Source: Isachenkonia alkalipeptolytica
Lineage (GTDB): Bacteria > Bacillota > Clostridia > Peptostreptococcales > T1SED10-28
Length of the DNA stretch: 64,000 bases
Reading direction: 5' to 3'
Assembly (NCBI RefSeq): GCF_009910325.1
Contig: NZ_SUMG01000002.1
Span: forward strand, 62,001 to 126,000
Under the pieces are notes generated by a model, which was not told the DNA's origin, ran no database searches, and worked only from the letters and a program-made list of their open reading frames with translations. Shown in pieces: positions 29,846 through 39,069 of this stretch. The translations under genes were made by a program, and so were the position numbers. Position 1 is the first letter of the stretch, and each line of letters starts with the position of its first letter.

Positions 29846-29967
29846 TTTTGACTCTGTCTGTTTTTCTTTACTATCTTTTTTCTACTATTCTCTGTATTTT
29901 TTCAGTGCTGTTTTGCAGTGCTTTAACTATTTTGTATAGTTTCCTACTGTTTTATGCTATTCTTCTT

Positions 29968-31491
29968 CTAAATACTTAAGTCTCCAATTTTCTTTTCAAC
30001 GGCCTGTAAGATCTTTTCATTATCAATCAGCTCCGAAGCGGTATTGATATCCTTATAAAGAATCCGGTCCTCTATTAAAGCGGGCAGCACTTCCCTCAGG
30101 GTGGTATAGACCGGTTCGGTTCCAAGTCCCATTTCCTTATGCTCCTGGAATTCTACAGCCTGGGCCGCGGACATCAACTCAATACCCAACACTCGGGAAC
30201 TGTTATAGACAATATCCCGGGCTTTTCGCGCCGCAATGGTTCCCATGCTTACGTGGTCCTCCTGATTCGCCGATGAGGGAATGGAGTCCACACTGGCGGG
30301 ATGGGCCAGCACCTTGTTTTCCGATACCAGGGCCGCTGCGGAATACTGGGCGATCATAAATCCGGAGTGCAGTCCCCCTTTTTCCGTCAGAAAGGCGGGC
30401 AGTCCGCTGAGTTGAGGATTCACCAGGCGCTCGATCCTTCGCTCAGAAGCGTTGGCCACCTCCGCCATGGCAATTCCCAGGTAATCAAAGGTTAGGGCCA
30501 TGGGCTGTCCATGGAAGTTTCCTCCGGAGATTACATGATCCTCTTCCGTGAAGATTACCGGATTGTCCGTTACGGAGTTCATTTCAATTTCCACTTTTTC
30601 CAGTACGTATCGAAGGGTATCCTTGGTCGCCCCATGAATCTGAGGAATGCAACGGAGGCTATAGGCATCCTGTACCCGTATTTCTCCTTGCTTCGTGGTC
30701 AATTTGCTGCTGTCCAACAAGCGTCTTAAATTGGCCGCCGTATTGATTTGTCCGCTGTGGGGTCTAACCCCGTGAAGTTTGGGATCGAAGGCATCGGTGA
30801 TGCCGTTTAAAGCTTCAATGGTCAGGGCGGAGGAGATGTCCGACATCTTCGCCAATACCATGGCTTTATGAAGGGTCAGGGCTCCCACCGAGGTCATGGC
30901 CTGGGTTCCGTTGATCAGTCCCAATCCTTCCTTAGCGGTAAGGACAATGGTTTCGATCCCCGCTTCTTTCATCGCCTCTTTCCCTGTCATTCTTTTTCCT
31001 TGATAGATGGCTTCCCCTTCGCCGATCATGACCAAGACCATATGAGACAGGGGCGCTAAATCTCCGCTGGCACCCAGAGATCCTTTCTCGGGAATGATGG
31101 GGTGGACCCCTTTATTCAGCATATCAATTAAGGTTTCTATGGTTTTTATTCGAACCCCGGAATATCCTTTCGCCAGGGCATTTGCCCGAAGCAGCATGAT
31201 TCCCCGGGCCTCTTCCTCGGAGAAGGGATTGCCCACACCGCAGGAATGACTGATAATCAGGTTTCGCTGAAGGTCTTCCGTTTCTTCCTTGGATATGGCT
31301 ACGTCGCTGAACTTACCGAAACCCGTGGTAATGCCGTAGGCTACCCGCTCTTCTTCCACGTAACGCTCTACCAAATCTCTGGACTCTTGAATTTTCCCCT
31401 TTGCTTCCTCCGCCAAGGTCACAGGCTTGTGGTGCACTGCCACTTCAATAAACCGCTGTAAATTTAAGGTGTTACCGTCAATTTGAATCAT
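29968..31491 (-). CDS. hutH: Histidine ammonia-lyase
   Basis: First enzyme of histidine degradation; it removes ammonia to give urocanate. The self-forming MIO cofactor arises from Ala-Ser-Gly at residues 141-143 in GSLGASGDLAP. YGITTGFGKF near 52-61 contributes the active-site Tyr, and RCIPQIHGATKD, SVTDNPVIF and ISGGNFHGQPMAL are all conserved. At 507 residues it is full length, with AAGGAGG 6 bases before the ATG. It lies 35 bases behind the large regulator gene and is probably co-transcribed with it. Together with hutU, hutI and the formimidoyltransferase in the same locus it completes the conversion of histidine to glutamate. Confidence 0.97.
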   Translation of the reverse strand: MIQIDGNTLNLQRFIEVAVHHKPVTLAEEAKGKIQESRDLVERYVEEERVAYGITTGFGKFSDVAISKEETEDLQRNLIISHSCGVGNPFSEEEARGIMLLRANALAKGYSGVRIKTIETLIDMLNKGVHPIIPEKGSLGASGDLAPLSHMVLVMIGEGEAIYQGKRMTGKEAMKEAGIETIVLTAKEGLGLINGTQAMTSVGALTLHKAMVLAKMSDISSALTIEALNGITDAFDPKLHGVRPHSGQINTAANLRRLLDSSKLTTKQGEIRVQDAYSLRCIPQIHGATKDTLRYVLEKVEIEMNSVTDNPVIFTEEDHVISGGNFHGQPMALTFDYLGIAMAEVANASERRIERLVNPQLSGLPAFLTEKGGLHSGFMIAQYSAAALVSENKVLAHPASVDSIPSSANQEDHVSMGTIAARKARDIVYNSSRVLGIELMSAAQAVEFQEHKEMGLGTEPVYTTLREVLPALIEDRILYKDINTASELIDNEKILQAVEKKIGDLSI

Positions 31492-31526
31492 GATACGCCT
31501 CCTTAAAAATATTGTTTTCTTTTATT

Positions 31527-34500
31527 CTATCCATCCTCCGTCGCTAAACCGTCTAATCTTTTTAAGATATCAATCTCATAGCATCGCTGGATTTTCTCCA
31601 GATTATCAATGCCCTGTCGGCAATACCAGGACAGGCTCTGGGGTAAGCAGTCCTGCAGGCTTTTCGGCACATGTTTTCGCTCCATCATTTCTCTTTTGAT
31701 TCCGCTTTTTATACGATAAAGAATTCCCAACTCATAGGGACTCTGTATCTTTTTACAGTATTTATCCCCTCGGGAAAGGCATTCCTGCGCTTTATGATAC
31801 TCCCCTTCACGAAAATATATCAGGGCCATAAAGCCTTCCGCCGTGGATCTCCCCCAGGTTACATCATATTTGACATAAAGCCTTAAGCCCTCTTTCAAGT
31901 ACTCCTTCGCCCGATGAAAGTCTCCGCCGTCAAAGGCCGCTTGTCCAGCCTTGGTGTAAAACATATTTAGACTCCGGCTGATATTTTGATCCTCGCAGAT
32001 TCTAATGGCTTCATCGTAATACTTTAACCCTTCGAAAAACTTCATTTGGGATCTTCGAACCTCCCCCAGATAATTATAGCCGGCGGCGATGTTGAGCAGG
32101 TATTTTTCCCTGGATTTTGGTAACTGGCTAAAGAGACGAATGGAATAGCGAAGGGTTTCGTCCGCCTGCTGATAAGCTCCGGTCATCAGGTAGTAGACCC
32201 CCTGCAACCGATAAAACACCGCTTCTTCCTTGGGATAATCGATGGTTTTTAACAGCTCCATGCCTTTTTTCAGATTCCCTCTTACGGTTTCGCTGTCGTG
32301 GATTTGTATGCCATAATAGATCCGCTGTTTATATCCCTTTACTGCATTACTATGATCCTGATGTTCCAGGGCGACTTGGATCATGTTGTCTATATGTTCC
32401 AGACCAACCTCATAGGAACCTTCCCAAATCAGATAACGCCCTTTGATATAGTGAAAATACATCTCTTCCTTGGCAAAGGCCCCATGCCCGGCACCGGTTT
32501 CTTTTGCCTTTACCAGATAATACTCGATATCTTTCATGGCTTTACTCATTTGTCTTTTCGATAAATAAAATTGACTGAGATCCTCCCCGGTGTGTTGCTC
32601 TAACACCGGGAACAGCTCATGACTGAAATCCACATACTGATTCAGATTTTTAATACTATATTTCAGGGTTTTTCCATGATTCCCGGCTCGGGAAAAATGA
32701 TAGATCAGCTTGGAATACAATAGCCGGTCCCGGTTTCCATGATCTAATTTTTTTTCGAGGTTTTTCCCAATGCGGGTATGCAGTATTTTCCGCTTTCCCT
32801 TGCTTTGTCTGAGATAACAGAACTCCCGAAGTTTTTGATGGGTAAAACGGTATTGGATCCGATCCTCCTCTTCATCCTCTTCCAGAATGCCTTCCTTGGA
32901 CAGGGCTTCTAAATGATTAATCAGGGCCAGCTCGTCCCAGCCGGTTAAATCCTTTAACCCTTCAAAATCAACTTTATCAAAGAATATGGCGGCCATATCC
33001 GAAACCTCCTCCTCTTTTTTGGAAAGGTTTCGAAATCGGGTTTTCAACAAATCTTCGATTTTCGGCGTAAAAGTTCCCCTGTTATTATTATTTTTTAAAG
33101 TATAGAGATACTCCACGATAAAAAAAGGATTCCCTTCGGTCTCCCGATATATTTCTTTTTTAAGTCTTTCACGCTGGGTCCTTCTTCTTTTTTGTAAATT
33201 CTTCTCACTCTTTCGAGGAAAATACTTCTCGAAATTTTCCATGAAATCCAGGGTTTCTTCCTTTGTAAAACGCTCTAAAAATATTTTTCCCAATCGATTC
33301 TCTCGGCTCAGTTGAGATAAAAAGAATTTCAAATCCCGATTTTCACCGTTCCTTAAGGTTCCCAGCATCCGAAGACCCTTAGAATCAATTTTCATCAACA
33401 GGTTCTCCAGGAGTCGTAGACTCTTTTCGTCCATCCACTGCAAATCCTCAAAAACCAGTAAAACATCCTTCTTTCTCAGTACCCGCTGAAAAATTTCCAC
33501 TAAGGCTTCTTCCAATAATTGATCTTGAACTTTTCCTTTCCCGTTAAAGGGATCCTCGGGACTCTCCTCATTCATGAGAAAGTGTGGGAAAGCCCTGGCA
33601 GCTATTTCACTCCAAGCTTTAGGCAGTCGGATCTCTTCTTTTTTCAACACCGGCAACAGTTTGGCCATAATGGCATTCCAGGGCTTTAAAACATAATCCT
33701 CTTCAGCGGCATAGCAATTAGCGGAAAGAATCCGCTGGTTATCCAGTCGGGCATCCTTTAACAGCTTTTCCTTCAAACTGGTTTTGCCGATCCCCGCTTC
33801 TCCTAAAATAACCAAGGCACTTTTCCCTTGATTCTCTCCCGAAGCCTCTAAAAAAGCCTGTCCTTTTTTTAATTCTTCTTGGCGACCAAAGAATATACTC
33901 TTCTCTTCCCGGGACTCTGCAGGGGAATTTTTATCCCCTTGTTGCAGAATTTCAAGGTGAACTTTCCGGGTTTTTTCATCGGGTTCAATCCCCAGTTCCT
34001 CCTCTAGGCAACGGTGAAGATTCTGATAAACCTCCAGGGCTTTGGAGCTGAGCCCCAGGGACTGATATACCTCCATAAGCTTCCGGTAGCCCCGTTCATC
34101 GAATTCATCCTCTTGGATCACTTTTTTACATTCCTTCTCCCCTTGAATAAAATTGCCTTTTTTCAGTGCTTCATCGATTTTTTCGTGGGATTTTTCAATA
34201 TAAAGGTTTCGATAAAAGCTCCGTTGCTGGTCCACCCAATTGGAAAAACCTTCTTCATTTTTAATGTAGAAGCCTTTCAAAAACTCTCCCCGATAAAGTT
34301 CAAGGATTTTTCCCGGGTTTTGTTGGACCGATTGAATGTCGCTTTCAATGGGAACTTCTTTATTGATCATTACCGTGGATTTTTTCGGCGAATGAATAAT
34401 TTCCAACCCGAAGGCCTTTCGGGTCTTGTACATGGCATTTCTGAGATTTTTCTTAGCAACCTCTTCATTGCTCTCTGCCCAAAAAAGACTGACCAGTTCC

Positions 34501-34631
34501 TCCCGGGTTCCCTGGTGTTGTACCAGTAAATAATAAAACAGGGCCTCGGCCTTTCGGTAAGGGAAGTGTAGTTTTTCACCGTTTTTATAAACTCCCGGGG
34601 TACCGAATAAATTCACTTTGATGATATCCAT
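31527..34631 (-). CDS. SARP/BTAD-type regulator with AAA ATPase and TPR domains
   Basis: A large signalling ATPase. Residues 1-90 form an OmpR-like DNA-binding domain (FGTPGVYKNGEKLHFPYRKA). Residues about 100-230 are the bacterial transcriptional activator (BTAD) helical domain ending in LEEELGIEPDEKTR. A NACHT/STAND-like ATPase follows, with Walker A GEAGIGKT at 277-284 and Walker B LLVFEDLQWMDE. The C-terminal third consists of TPR-like helical repeats (for example AAGYNYLGEVRRSQMKFFEG). I use the ATG at 34631, behind AAAGGAA; the product is 1034 residues. Position just upstream of hutH inside the histidine locus suggests it activates these genes. Related STAND regulators bind an inducer through the sensor repeats; the inducer here is unknown. 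Confidence 0.8.
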   Translation of the reverse strand: MDIIKVNLFGTPGVYKNGEKLHFPYRKAEALFYYLLVQHQGTREELVSLFWAESNEEVAKKNLRNAMYKTRKAFGLEIIHSPKKSTVMINKEVPIESDIQSVQQNPGKILELYRGEFLKGFYIKNEEGFSNWVDQQRSFYRNLYIEKSHEKIDEALKKGNFIQGEKECKKVIQEDEFDERGYRKLMEVYQSLGLSSKALEVYQNLHRCLEEELGIEPDEKTRKVHLEILQQGDKNSPAESREEKSIFFGRQEELKKGQAFLEASGENQGKSALVILGEAGIGKTSLKEKLLKDARLDNQRILSANCYAAEEDYVLKPWNAIMAKLLPVLKKEEIRLPKAWSEIAARAFPHFLMNEESPEDPFNGKGKVQDQLLEEALVEIFQRVLRKKDVLLVFEDLQWMDEKSLRLLENLLMKIDSKGLRMLGTLRNGENRDLKFFLSQLSRENRLGKIFLERFTKEETLDFMENFEKYFPRKSEKNLQKRRRTQRERLKKEIYRETEGNPFFIVEYLYTLKNNNNRGTFTPKIEDLLKTRFRNLSKKEEEVSDMAAIFFDKVDFEGLKDLTGWDELALINHLEALSKEGILEEDEEEDRIQYRFTHQKLREFCYLRQSKGKRKILHTRIGKNLEKKLDHGNRDRLLYSKLIYHFSRAGNHGKTLKYSIKNLNQYVDFSHELFPVLEQHTGEDLSQFYLSKRQMSKAMKDIEYYLVKAKETGAGHGAFAKEEMYFHYIKGRYLIWEGSYEVGLEHIDNMIQVALEHQDHSNAVKGYKQRIYYGIQIHDSETVRGNLKKGMELLKTIDYPKEEAVFYRLQGVYYLMTGAYQQADETLRYSIRLFSQLPKSREKYLLNIAAGYNYLGEVRRSQMKFFEGLKYYDEAIRICEDQNISRSLNMFYTKAGQAAFDGGDFHRAKEYLKEGLRLYVKYDVTWGRSTAEGFMALIYFREGEYHKAQECLSRGDKYCKKIQSPYELGILYRIKSGIKREMMERKHVPKSLQDCLPQSLSWYCRQGIDNLEKIQRCYEIDILKRLDGLATEDG

Positions 34632-34733
34632 AAAAATCGATTCCTTTCTTTGGCAACGAACCAAGATCCTTCCTTATCTCCCGTTATAATCAACGTTCTT
34701 TCATAACTCTTCCTGAACATAATAACTAGTTCC

Positions 34734-34762
34734 ATTATATCTCATTCTATTTCCCCCGTAAA
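34734..34762 (-). promoter_or_regulatory. Candidate promoter for regulator-hutH unit
   Basis: Minus-strand TTTACG, a 17-base spacer and a perfect TATAAT (34739-34734), just past the pruA terminator. It would drive the regulator and hutH. Confidence 0.5.
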
Positions 34763-34768
34763 ATAAAA

Positions 34769-34795
34769 AATCGGAGCAGAAATTCTACTCCGATT
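34769..34795 (-). terminator. Intrinsic terminator after pruA
   Basis: AATCGGAG pairs with CTCCGATT, with an inner AGAA/TTCT helix beyond one mismatch, followed on the minus strand by TTTTTTATTTT. Confidence 0.88.
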
Positions 34796-34849
34796 GTTTT
34801 AATTTTATAACTTATCTCTATATGCCCTCTTTATAAAAGCCTATATGTT

Positions 34850-36481
34850 TTATTCCGCTTCCATGCAAGGGTAGCGATAATCCCGGGGAGCATCATAGGT
34901 TTCTTTTATGGCTCTTGCGGACAGCCATCGTTGCATGTTCAGCTTGCTTCCCGCTTTGTCATTGGTTCCCGAAGCCCGGGCGCCGCCAAAGGGTTGTTGA
35001 TTGACTATAGAACCCGTGGGTTTATCATTGATATAGAAGTTCCCCGCCGCCTGTTGCAGAACTCTTTGGGCTTTGATGACCGCCTCCCGATCCTTGGCAA
35101 ATATACTTCCTGTCAGTCCATAGTCCGTTGCCTCATCACATTCCCGGAGAATTTCATCATACTGATCGTCCTCGTAAACGAAAATGGTAATCACCGGTCC
35201 GAAAATTTCCTCTACCATGGTTTTAAATCGGGGATTCGTGGTTTCGATGATGGTGGGGTCCACAAAATACCCTTTCGAGTCATCATAGGTTCCCCCGTAA
35301 AGAACCTTTCCTTCTTCCGATTCCTTGGCATAATCAATATAGGAGGTGATCTTCTCAAAGGCCGGTTTATCAATAACCGGATTGACAAAGTTTCTAAAGT
35401 CCTGGGTGGAACCCACCTTTAACTCCCGGGTCAAGCCGATAAACTCTTCTTTGATCTCCGGCCATAAACTTTTGGGAATATAGGCCCTGGAGGCTGCGGA
35501 ACATTTCTGTCCCTGATACTCAAAGGCTCCCCGAACTAAGGCCGTGGCTATAGGCCGGGTGTCCGCTGAGGGATGGACAACTACAAAATCTTTTCCTCCG
35601 GTTTCCCCCACAATTCGGGGATAGTTTCGATACCCGGATATGTTTTTGCCTACGGTCTCCCACATGTACCTGAAGGTTTTGGTGGATCCCGTGAAATGCA
35701 CGCCTGCTAGATCTCTATGGGGCAGAATTTTTCCGCCGATTTCCGATCCCGACCCCGGTAAAAAGTTGATCACTCCCTTGGGAAGTCCCGCTTCTTCAAG
35801 GATTTTCATAAAGAAATAAGCAGAGTAAACCGCTGAGGATGCCGGTTTCCATATTACAGTGTTTCCTGCCATGGCCGGTGCCGTAGGAAGATTTCCCGCA
35901 ATCGCCGTAAAGTTAAAGGGGGTTACCGCAAATATAAATCCATCCAAGGGTCTATATTCCATACGGTTCCAGGTATTGTCCGGGGAATAGGGTTGATCTT
36001 TCATGATCTCCGCCATGAAATAGGCGTTGAATCTAAGGAAGTCAATCAGCTCACAAGCCGCATCGATCTCCGCCTGATGAATGTTTTTTCCCTGGCCCAG
36101 CATGGTGGCTGCATTAATGGTTGCCCGATAAGGACCGGCCACTAAGTCCGCCGCCTTTAAGAATATGGCCGCTCGTTCTTCCCAGGGCATATGGGCCCAT
36201 TCTTTCTTAGCTTCCATTGAAGCTTCGATGGCTTTTTCGATTTCTTCAGAGCCGGCTTTGTGATACTCCGCCAGCAAAAGAGTATGGTCCTCAGGAGAAG
36301 TTCTTTTTCCCATGTTTCCGGTTTGAATTTCCTCTCCATTCACAATCACCGGAATTTCCAAAACTTCTTTTTTTAATTCCTGTAATCTCTCCTTAACTTC
36401 CTTTTTTTCCGAACTTCCTTCCCGATAGGTTAAAATCGGTTCATTTTCCGGTTTTTCAATGACAAAATAGGCATTGGACAC
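34850..36481 (-). CDS. pruA: 1-pyrroline-5-carboxylate dehydrogenase
   Basis: An NAD(P)-dependent aldehyde dehydrogenase that interconverts glutamate semialdehyde and glutamate. The nucleotide fold has VTPFNFTAIAGNLPTAPAMAG and HFTGSTKTF. The general base Glu is in IVGETGGKD, and the catalytic Cys in QGQKCSAASR. At 543 residues it resembles the longer eukaryote-like P5C dehydrogenase rather than generic ALDHs. The start is GTG at 36481 behind AAGGAGG at 9 bases. It lies in the histidine locus after hutI, so it could link the glutamate produced there to proline or arginine metabolism, possibly reducing glutamate to the semialdehyde or oxidising proline-derived carbon. The direction of flow is not clear from sequence. 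Confidence 0.88.
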   Translation of the reverse strand: MSNAYFVIEKPENEPILTYREGSSEKKEVKERLQELKKEVLEIPVIVNGEEIQTGNMGKRTSPEDHTLLLAEYHKAGSEEIEKAIEASMEAKKEWAHMPWEERAAIFLKAADLVAGPYRATINAATMLGQGKNIHQAEIDAACELIDFLRFNAYFMAEIMKDQPYSPDNTWNRMEYRPLDGFIFAVTPFNFTAIAGNLPTAPAMAGNTVIWKPASSAVYSAYFFMKILEEAGLPKGVINFLPGSGSEIGGKILPHRDLAGVHFTGSTKTFRYMWETVGKNISGYRNYPRIVGETGGKDFVVVHPSADTRPIATALVRGAFEYQGQKCSAASRAYIPKSLWPEIKEEFIGLTRELKVGSTQDFRNFVNPVIDKPAFEKITSYIDYAKESEEGKVLYGGTYDDSKGYFVDPTIIETTNPRFKTMVEEIFGPVITIFVYEDDQYDEILRECDEATDYGLTGSIFAKDREAVIKAQRVLQQAAGNFYINDKPTGSIVNQQPFGGARASGTNDKAGSKLNMQRWLSARAIKETYDAPRDYRYPCMEAE

Positions 36482-36558
36482 AAGTAACTACCTCCTTGAA
36501 ATTATGGTGTTTTTCCTTCGTTCCTTTGTTTACCCCAAAACGCGCCCCTTAAAACCTT

Positions 36559-37836
36559 TTATCGTCGGACTAAGGGACTGCCTTCTTTATCAAAGACCAG
36601 CCTTCCCCCTTTTATAACCTTTTCCACAGTGCTCACACCGATGTGATAGGGAATGTACTTATAAGATTCAAATTCCAGTAAAATCATATCCCCCTGTTTT
36701 CCCACGTCGATGCTTCCAATGGTGTCCGCCCGGTCAACGGCGGCTGCGCCGTTAATGGTAAAAGCATTGATGGCCTCCTCGGGAGATAAATTCATATACA
36801 ATGTGGCAAGGGAAAAAACCAAGGGAATGGATTCAGAAAAGCAGCTTCCCGGATTCAAGTCCGTGGCCAGGGCTACTGCGGAACCCCGGTCAATCATCTC
36901 CCGGGCTCTGGCGTATTCCTCCTTCAGACTGAAGGCTGTTCCCGGCAGGATTGTGGCTACCACATCCTTCTTCGCCATCTGATCAATCCCTTCCTTCGAC
37001 GCTTGCAGCAGATGATCTGCGGAGGTTGCTCCCAGTTCCGCCGCCAGTTCCGCTCCCCCTAGGGGGACAATCTCGTCGGCGTGAAGCTTGATCTTCAGTC
37101 CCATTTCTTTGGCCTTTGTCAGTAGCCGTCGGGACTGCTCAATATTGAATACATTGGCCTCACAGAAAACATCACAAAACTCTGCAAGCTTTCTCTTGAC
37201 CACCACGGGCAGAACCTCTTCGATGATCTCTTCAATCATTTCATCCTCCCGGCCCTTATACTCCTTCGGCACCGCATGGGCACCCAAATAGGTCTTCACC
37301 ACTTCAATAGGGTGATCCCGGTCGGTATCATGCATAACTTCCAGTTGTTTGATCTCCGTGTCAAAGTCCAGTCCGTATCCGCTCTTACCTTCCACGGTGG
37401 TCACCCCGAAGGATAACATAGAATCCAGACGTTTCATGCCTTCCCGGTATAGCTCTTCCTTTGTGGCGGCCTTGGTTTGACGAACACTGCTGAGAATGCC
37501 TCCCCCTCGGTTCATAATATCCATATAATCGTCGCCCCGAAGCCTCCAGGAGAATTCCTCCGCCCGGTAACCTCCCCAGATATAATGGGTGTGGGAGTCA
37601 ACAAACCCCGGTAGTAAAGCCTTTCCCTTGGCATCTATAACCTCATACCGTGCCTCGTCATACTCCTTCAGGATTTCCTCCTGGGGCCCTACCGCTTTAA
37701 TTATCCCCTCTTCCACAACCACGGCGCCTTTTTCAATAATCCCGAGATCCGACATTTCCTTTCCCTTTTTGGCTGCAAAGCCGCTGCAGGTTACTACTTC
37801 CGATGTGTTTTTAATTATCATACTTCCTTTATTCAT
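36559..37836 (-). CDS. hutI: Imidazolonepropionase
   Basis: A metal-dependent amidohydrolase that opens 4-imidazolone-5-propionate to N-formiminoglutamate, the third step of histidine degradation. Metal ligands are visible in LPGFVDSHTHYIWGGYRAEE (His-x-His), LGAHAVPKE, LHADEIVPLGG and LATDLNPGSC with the catalytic Asp. ESIPLVFSLATLYMNLSPEEA is a family signature. Length 425 residues. An internal ATG at residue 6 also has a nearby AAGGAA, so the exact start is uncertain. It stands between the formimidoyltransferase and pruA; a 13-bp inverted repeat occupies the gap upstream. Confidence 0.95.
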   Translation of the reverse strand: MNKGSMIIKNTSEVVTCSGFAAKKGKEMSDLGIIEKGAVVVEEGIIKAVGPQEEILKEYDEARYEVIDAKGKALLPGFVDSHTHYIWGGYRAEEFSWRLRGDDYMDIMNRGGGILSSVRQTKAATKEELYREGMKRLDSMLSFGVTTVEGKSGYGLDFDTEIKQLEVMHDTDRDHPIEVVKTYLGAHAVPKEYKGREDEMIEEIIEEVLPVVVKRKLAEFCDVFCEANVFNIEQSRRLLTKAKEMGLKIKLHADEIVPLGGAELAAELGATSADHLLQASKEGIDQMAKKDVVATILPGTAFSLKEEYARAREMIDRGSAVALATDLNPGSCFSESIPLVFSLATLYMNLSPEEAINAFTINGAAAVDRADTIGSIDVGKQGDMILLEFESYKYIPYHIGVSTVEKVIKGGRLVFDKEGSPLVRR

Positions 37837-37934
37837 TGCCTGTTTCGCTCCTTTCTCGATTTCAGATTGACTGTCATGGTCGTTGCTGTTACCCTGTTAC
37901 TACTTCTGCCTTTAACCGGTACAGCACCCTTATA

Positions 37935-37971
37935 ACAATAGCATAAGCACCCCCGGTACTTATGCTATTGT
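37935..37971 (-). repeat. 13-bp perfect inverted repeat between ftcD and hutI
   Basis: ACAATAGCATAAG and CTTATGCTATTGT flank an 11-base GC-rich loop. No T-run follows on the minus strand, so it is not a normal terminator. It could be an operator or an RNA hairpin that separates or stabilises parts of the hut message. Confidence 0.7.
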
Positions 37972-38071
37972 GACCTTTTAAAGATCCTCTTATTTCGTTT
38001 TATACTATACCCCGGATTCCCGGTTTTTATTCAATACCTTCCTTAAACTTTGGGAAAATCCCAGGAACTCA

Positions 38072-38968
38072 TTACTCCATAATCCGTTGTTCTAAAACCT
38101 GGTCCATGGAGAAGTCCTCTACCCCGAGGTAATAAACCGCGGTGTCGATTAAGGCTTCCATCGGTAATAGACCGATAATCTCGGAACCCACTACGTTTAC
38201 ACCGTATCTTTTCGCCTCGATTTTAATCAGTTCAAACACCCGGTATAAAGCGGTTTTTGTAAAGTCCGTCATGTTCATGGAAACCTGAACAATCCCCCGG
38301 TCCTTCAGTTCAATACCGATCCCCTTGCAGTACCGGAATCCTCCGCTTAAATGCCGGACATTCTTTGCAATTTGATTGGCAAAATCAATGTCATCGGTAT
38401 CCAGATTTACGTTAAAGGCCACTAAGGGCATTCGGGCTCCTACCGCGGTGATTCCTGCTGTAGGATGGATTTTTTTGCCGCCGAAATCCGGCTCCCAGTC
38501 CTCTTCTTGAACCTTTTCTTCCATGGCTTCAAACTGTCCTTTTCTTACCTTGGCCAGGTTTTGTCGATGGGGCGCCGTGGCGGATTTCTCATATAGGAAG
38601 ATGGGGAGATCATATTTTTCATTGACCGCCTTGGCCACTTCCTTGGAAAGCTCAATGGCCTCATCCATGGTGACATTTTTGATTGGAATAAAGGGTACCA
38701 CGTCCGTGGCTCCCATTCTCGGATGCTGTCCTTCGTGCTTGGTCATATCAATCTCTTCCGTGGCAATGCCCATGGCTTCAATCACCGCTTCCTTTAAAGG
38801 ATCCGGCTCTCCCACTAAGGTTACCACGGTTCGGTTGTGGTCCTCGTCGGAGCTGTAGTCCAAGAGTTTTACCCCTTGCTTGCCCCGAAAGGGTTCAACA
38901 ATTCGATCCACTTTTTTCGGATCTCTTCCTTCACTGAAATTCGGTACACACTGTACAATTTTGTTCAT
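38072..38968 (-). CDS. ftcD: Glutamate formimidoyltransferase
   Basis: Moves the formimino group of N-formiminoglutamate to tetrahydrofolate, releasing glutamate. The 298 residues cover only the transferase half of the bifunctional mammalian enzyme. QCVPNFSEGRD opens the protein, and HPRMGATDVVPFIPI, FLYEKSA, HPTAGITAVGARMPLVAFNV and VQVSMNMTDFTKTALYRV follow. The cyclodeaminase domain is absent and no separate cyclodeaminase (FchA) is seen in the window, so that step must be encoded elsewhere. AAAGGAG precedes the ATG. It lies between hutU and hutI in one orientation, consistent with co-transcription from the fhs promoter. Confidence 0.95.
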   Translation of the reverse strand: MNKIVQCVPNFSEGRDPKKVDRIVEPFRGKQGVKLLDYSSDEDHNRTVVTLVGEPDPLKEAVIEAMGIATEEIDMTKHEGQHPRMGATDVVPFIPIKNVTMDEAIELSKEVAKAVNEKYDLPIFLYEKSATAPHRQNLAKVRKGQFEAMEEKVQEEDWEPDFGGKKIHPTAGITAVGARMPLVAFNVNLDTDDIDFANQIAKNVRHLSGGFRYCKGIGIELKDRGIVQVSMNMTDFTKTALYRVFELIKIEAKRYGVNVVGSEIIGLLPMEALIDTAVYYLGVEDFSMDQVLEQRIME

Positions 38969-39027
38969 TTTAACAATCTCCTTTCTATTTGGAAATCCTG
39001 TCTGGTTAACTTTTTCACGAATAACCA

Positions 39028-39061
39028 GCCCTATCCGGGTACTTTCACTCCCGGATAAGGC
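39028..39061 (-). repeat. Inverted repeat after hutU
   Basis: TATCCGGG and CCCGGATA, with a GCC/GGC outer extension beyond one mismatch and a 10-base loop. It lies 9 bases past the hutU stop without a T-run, so it is more likely an mRNA-stabilising or processing hairpin than a terminator. Confidence 0.6.
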
Positions 39062-39069
39062 TAGTAATT

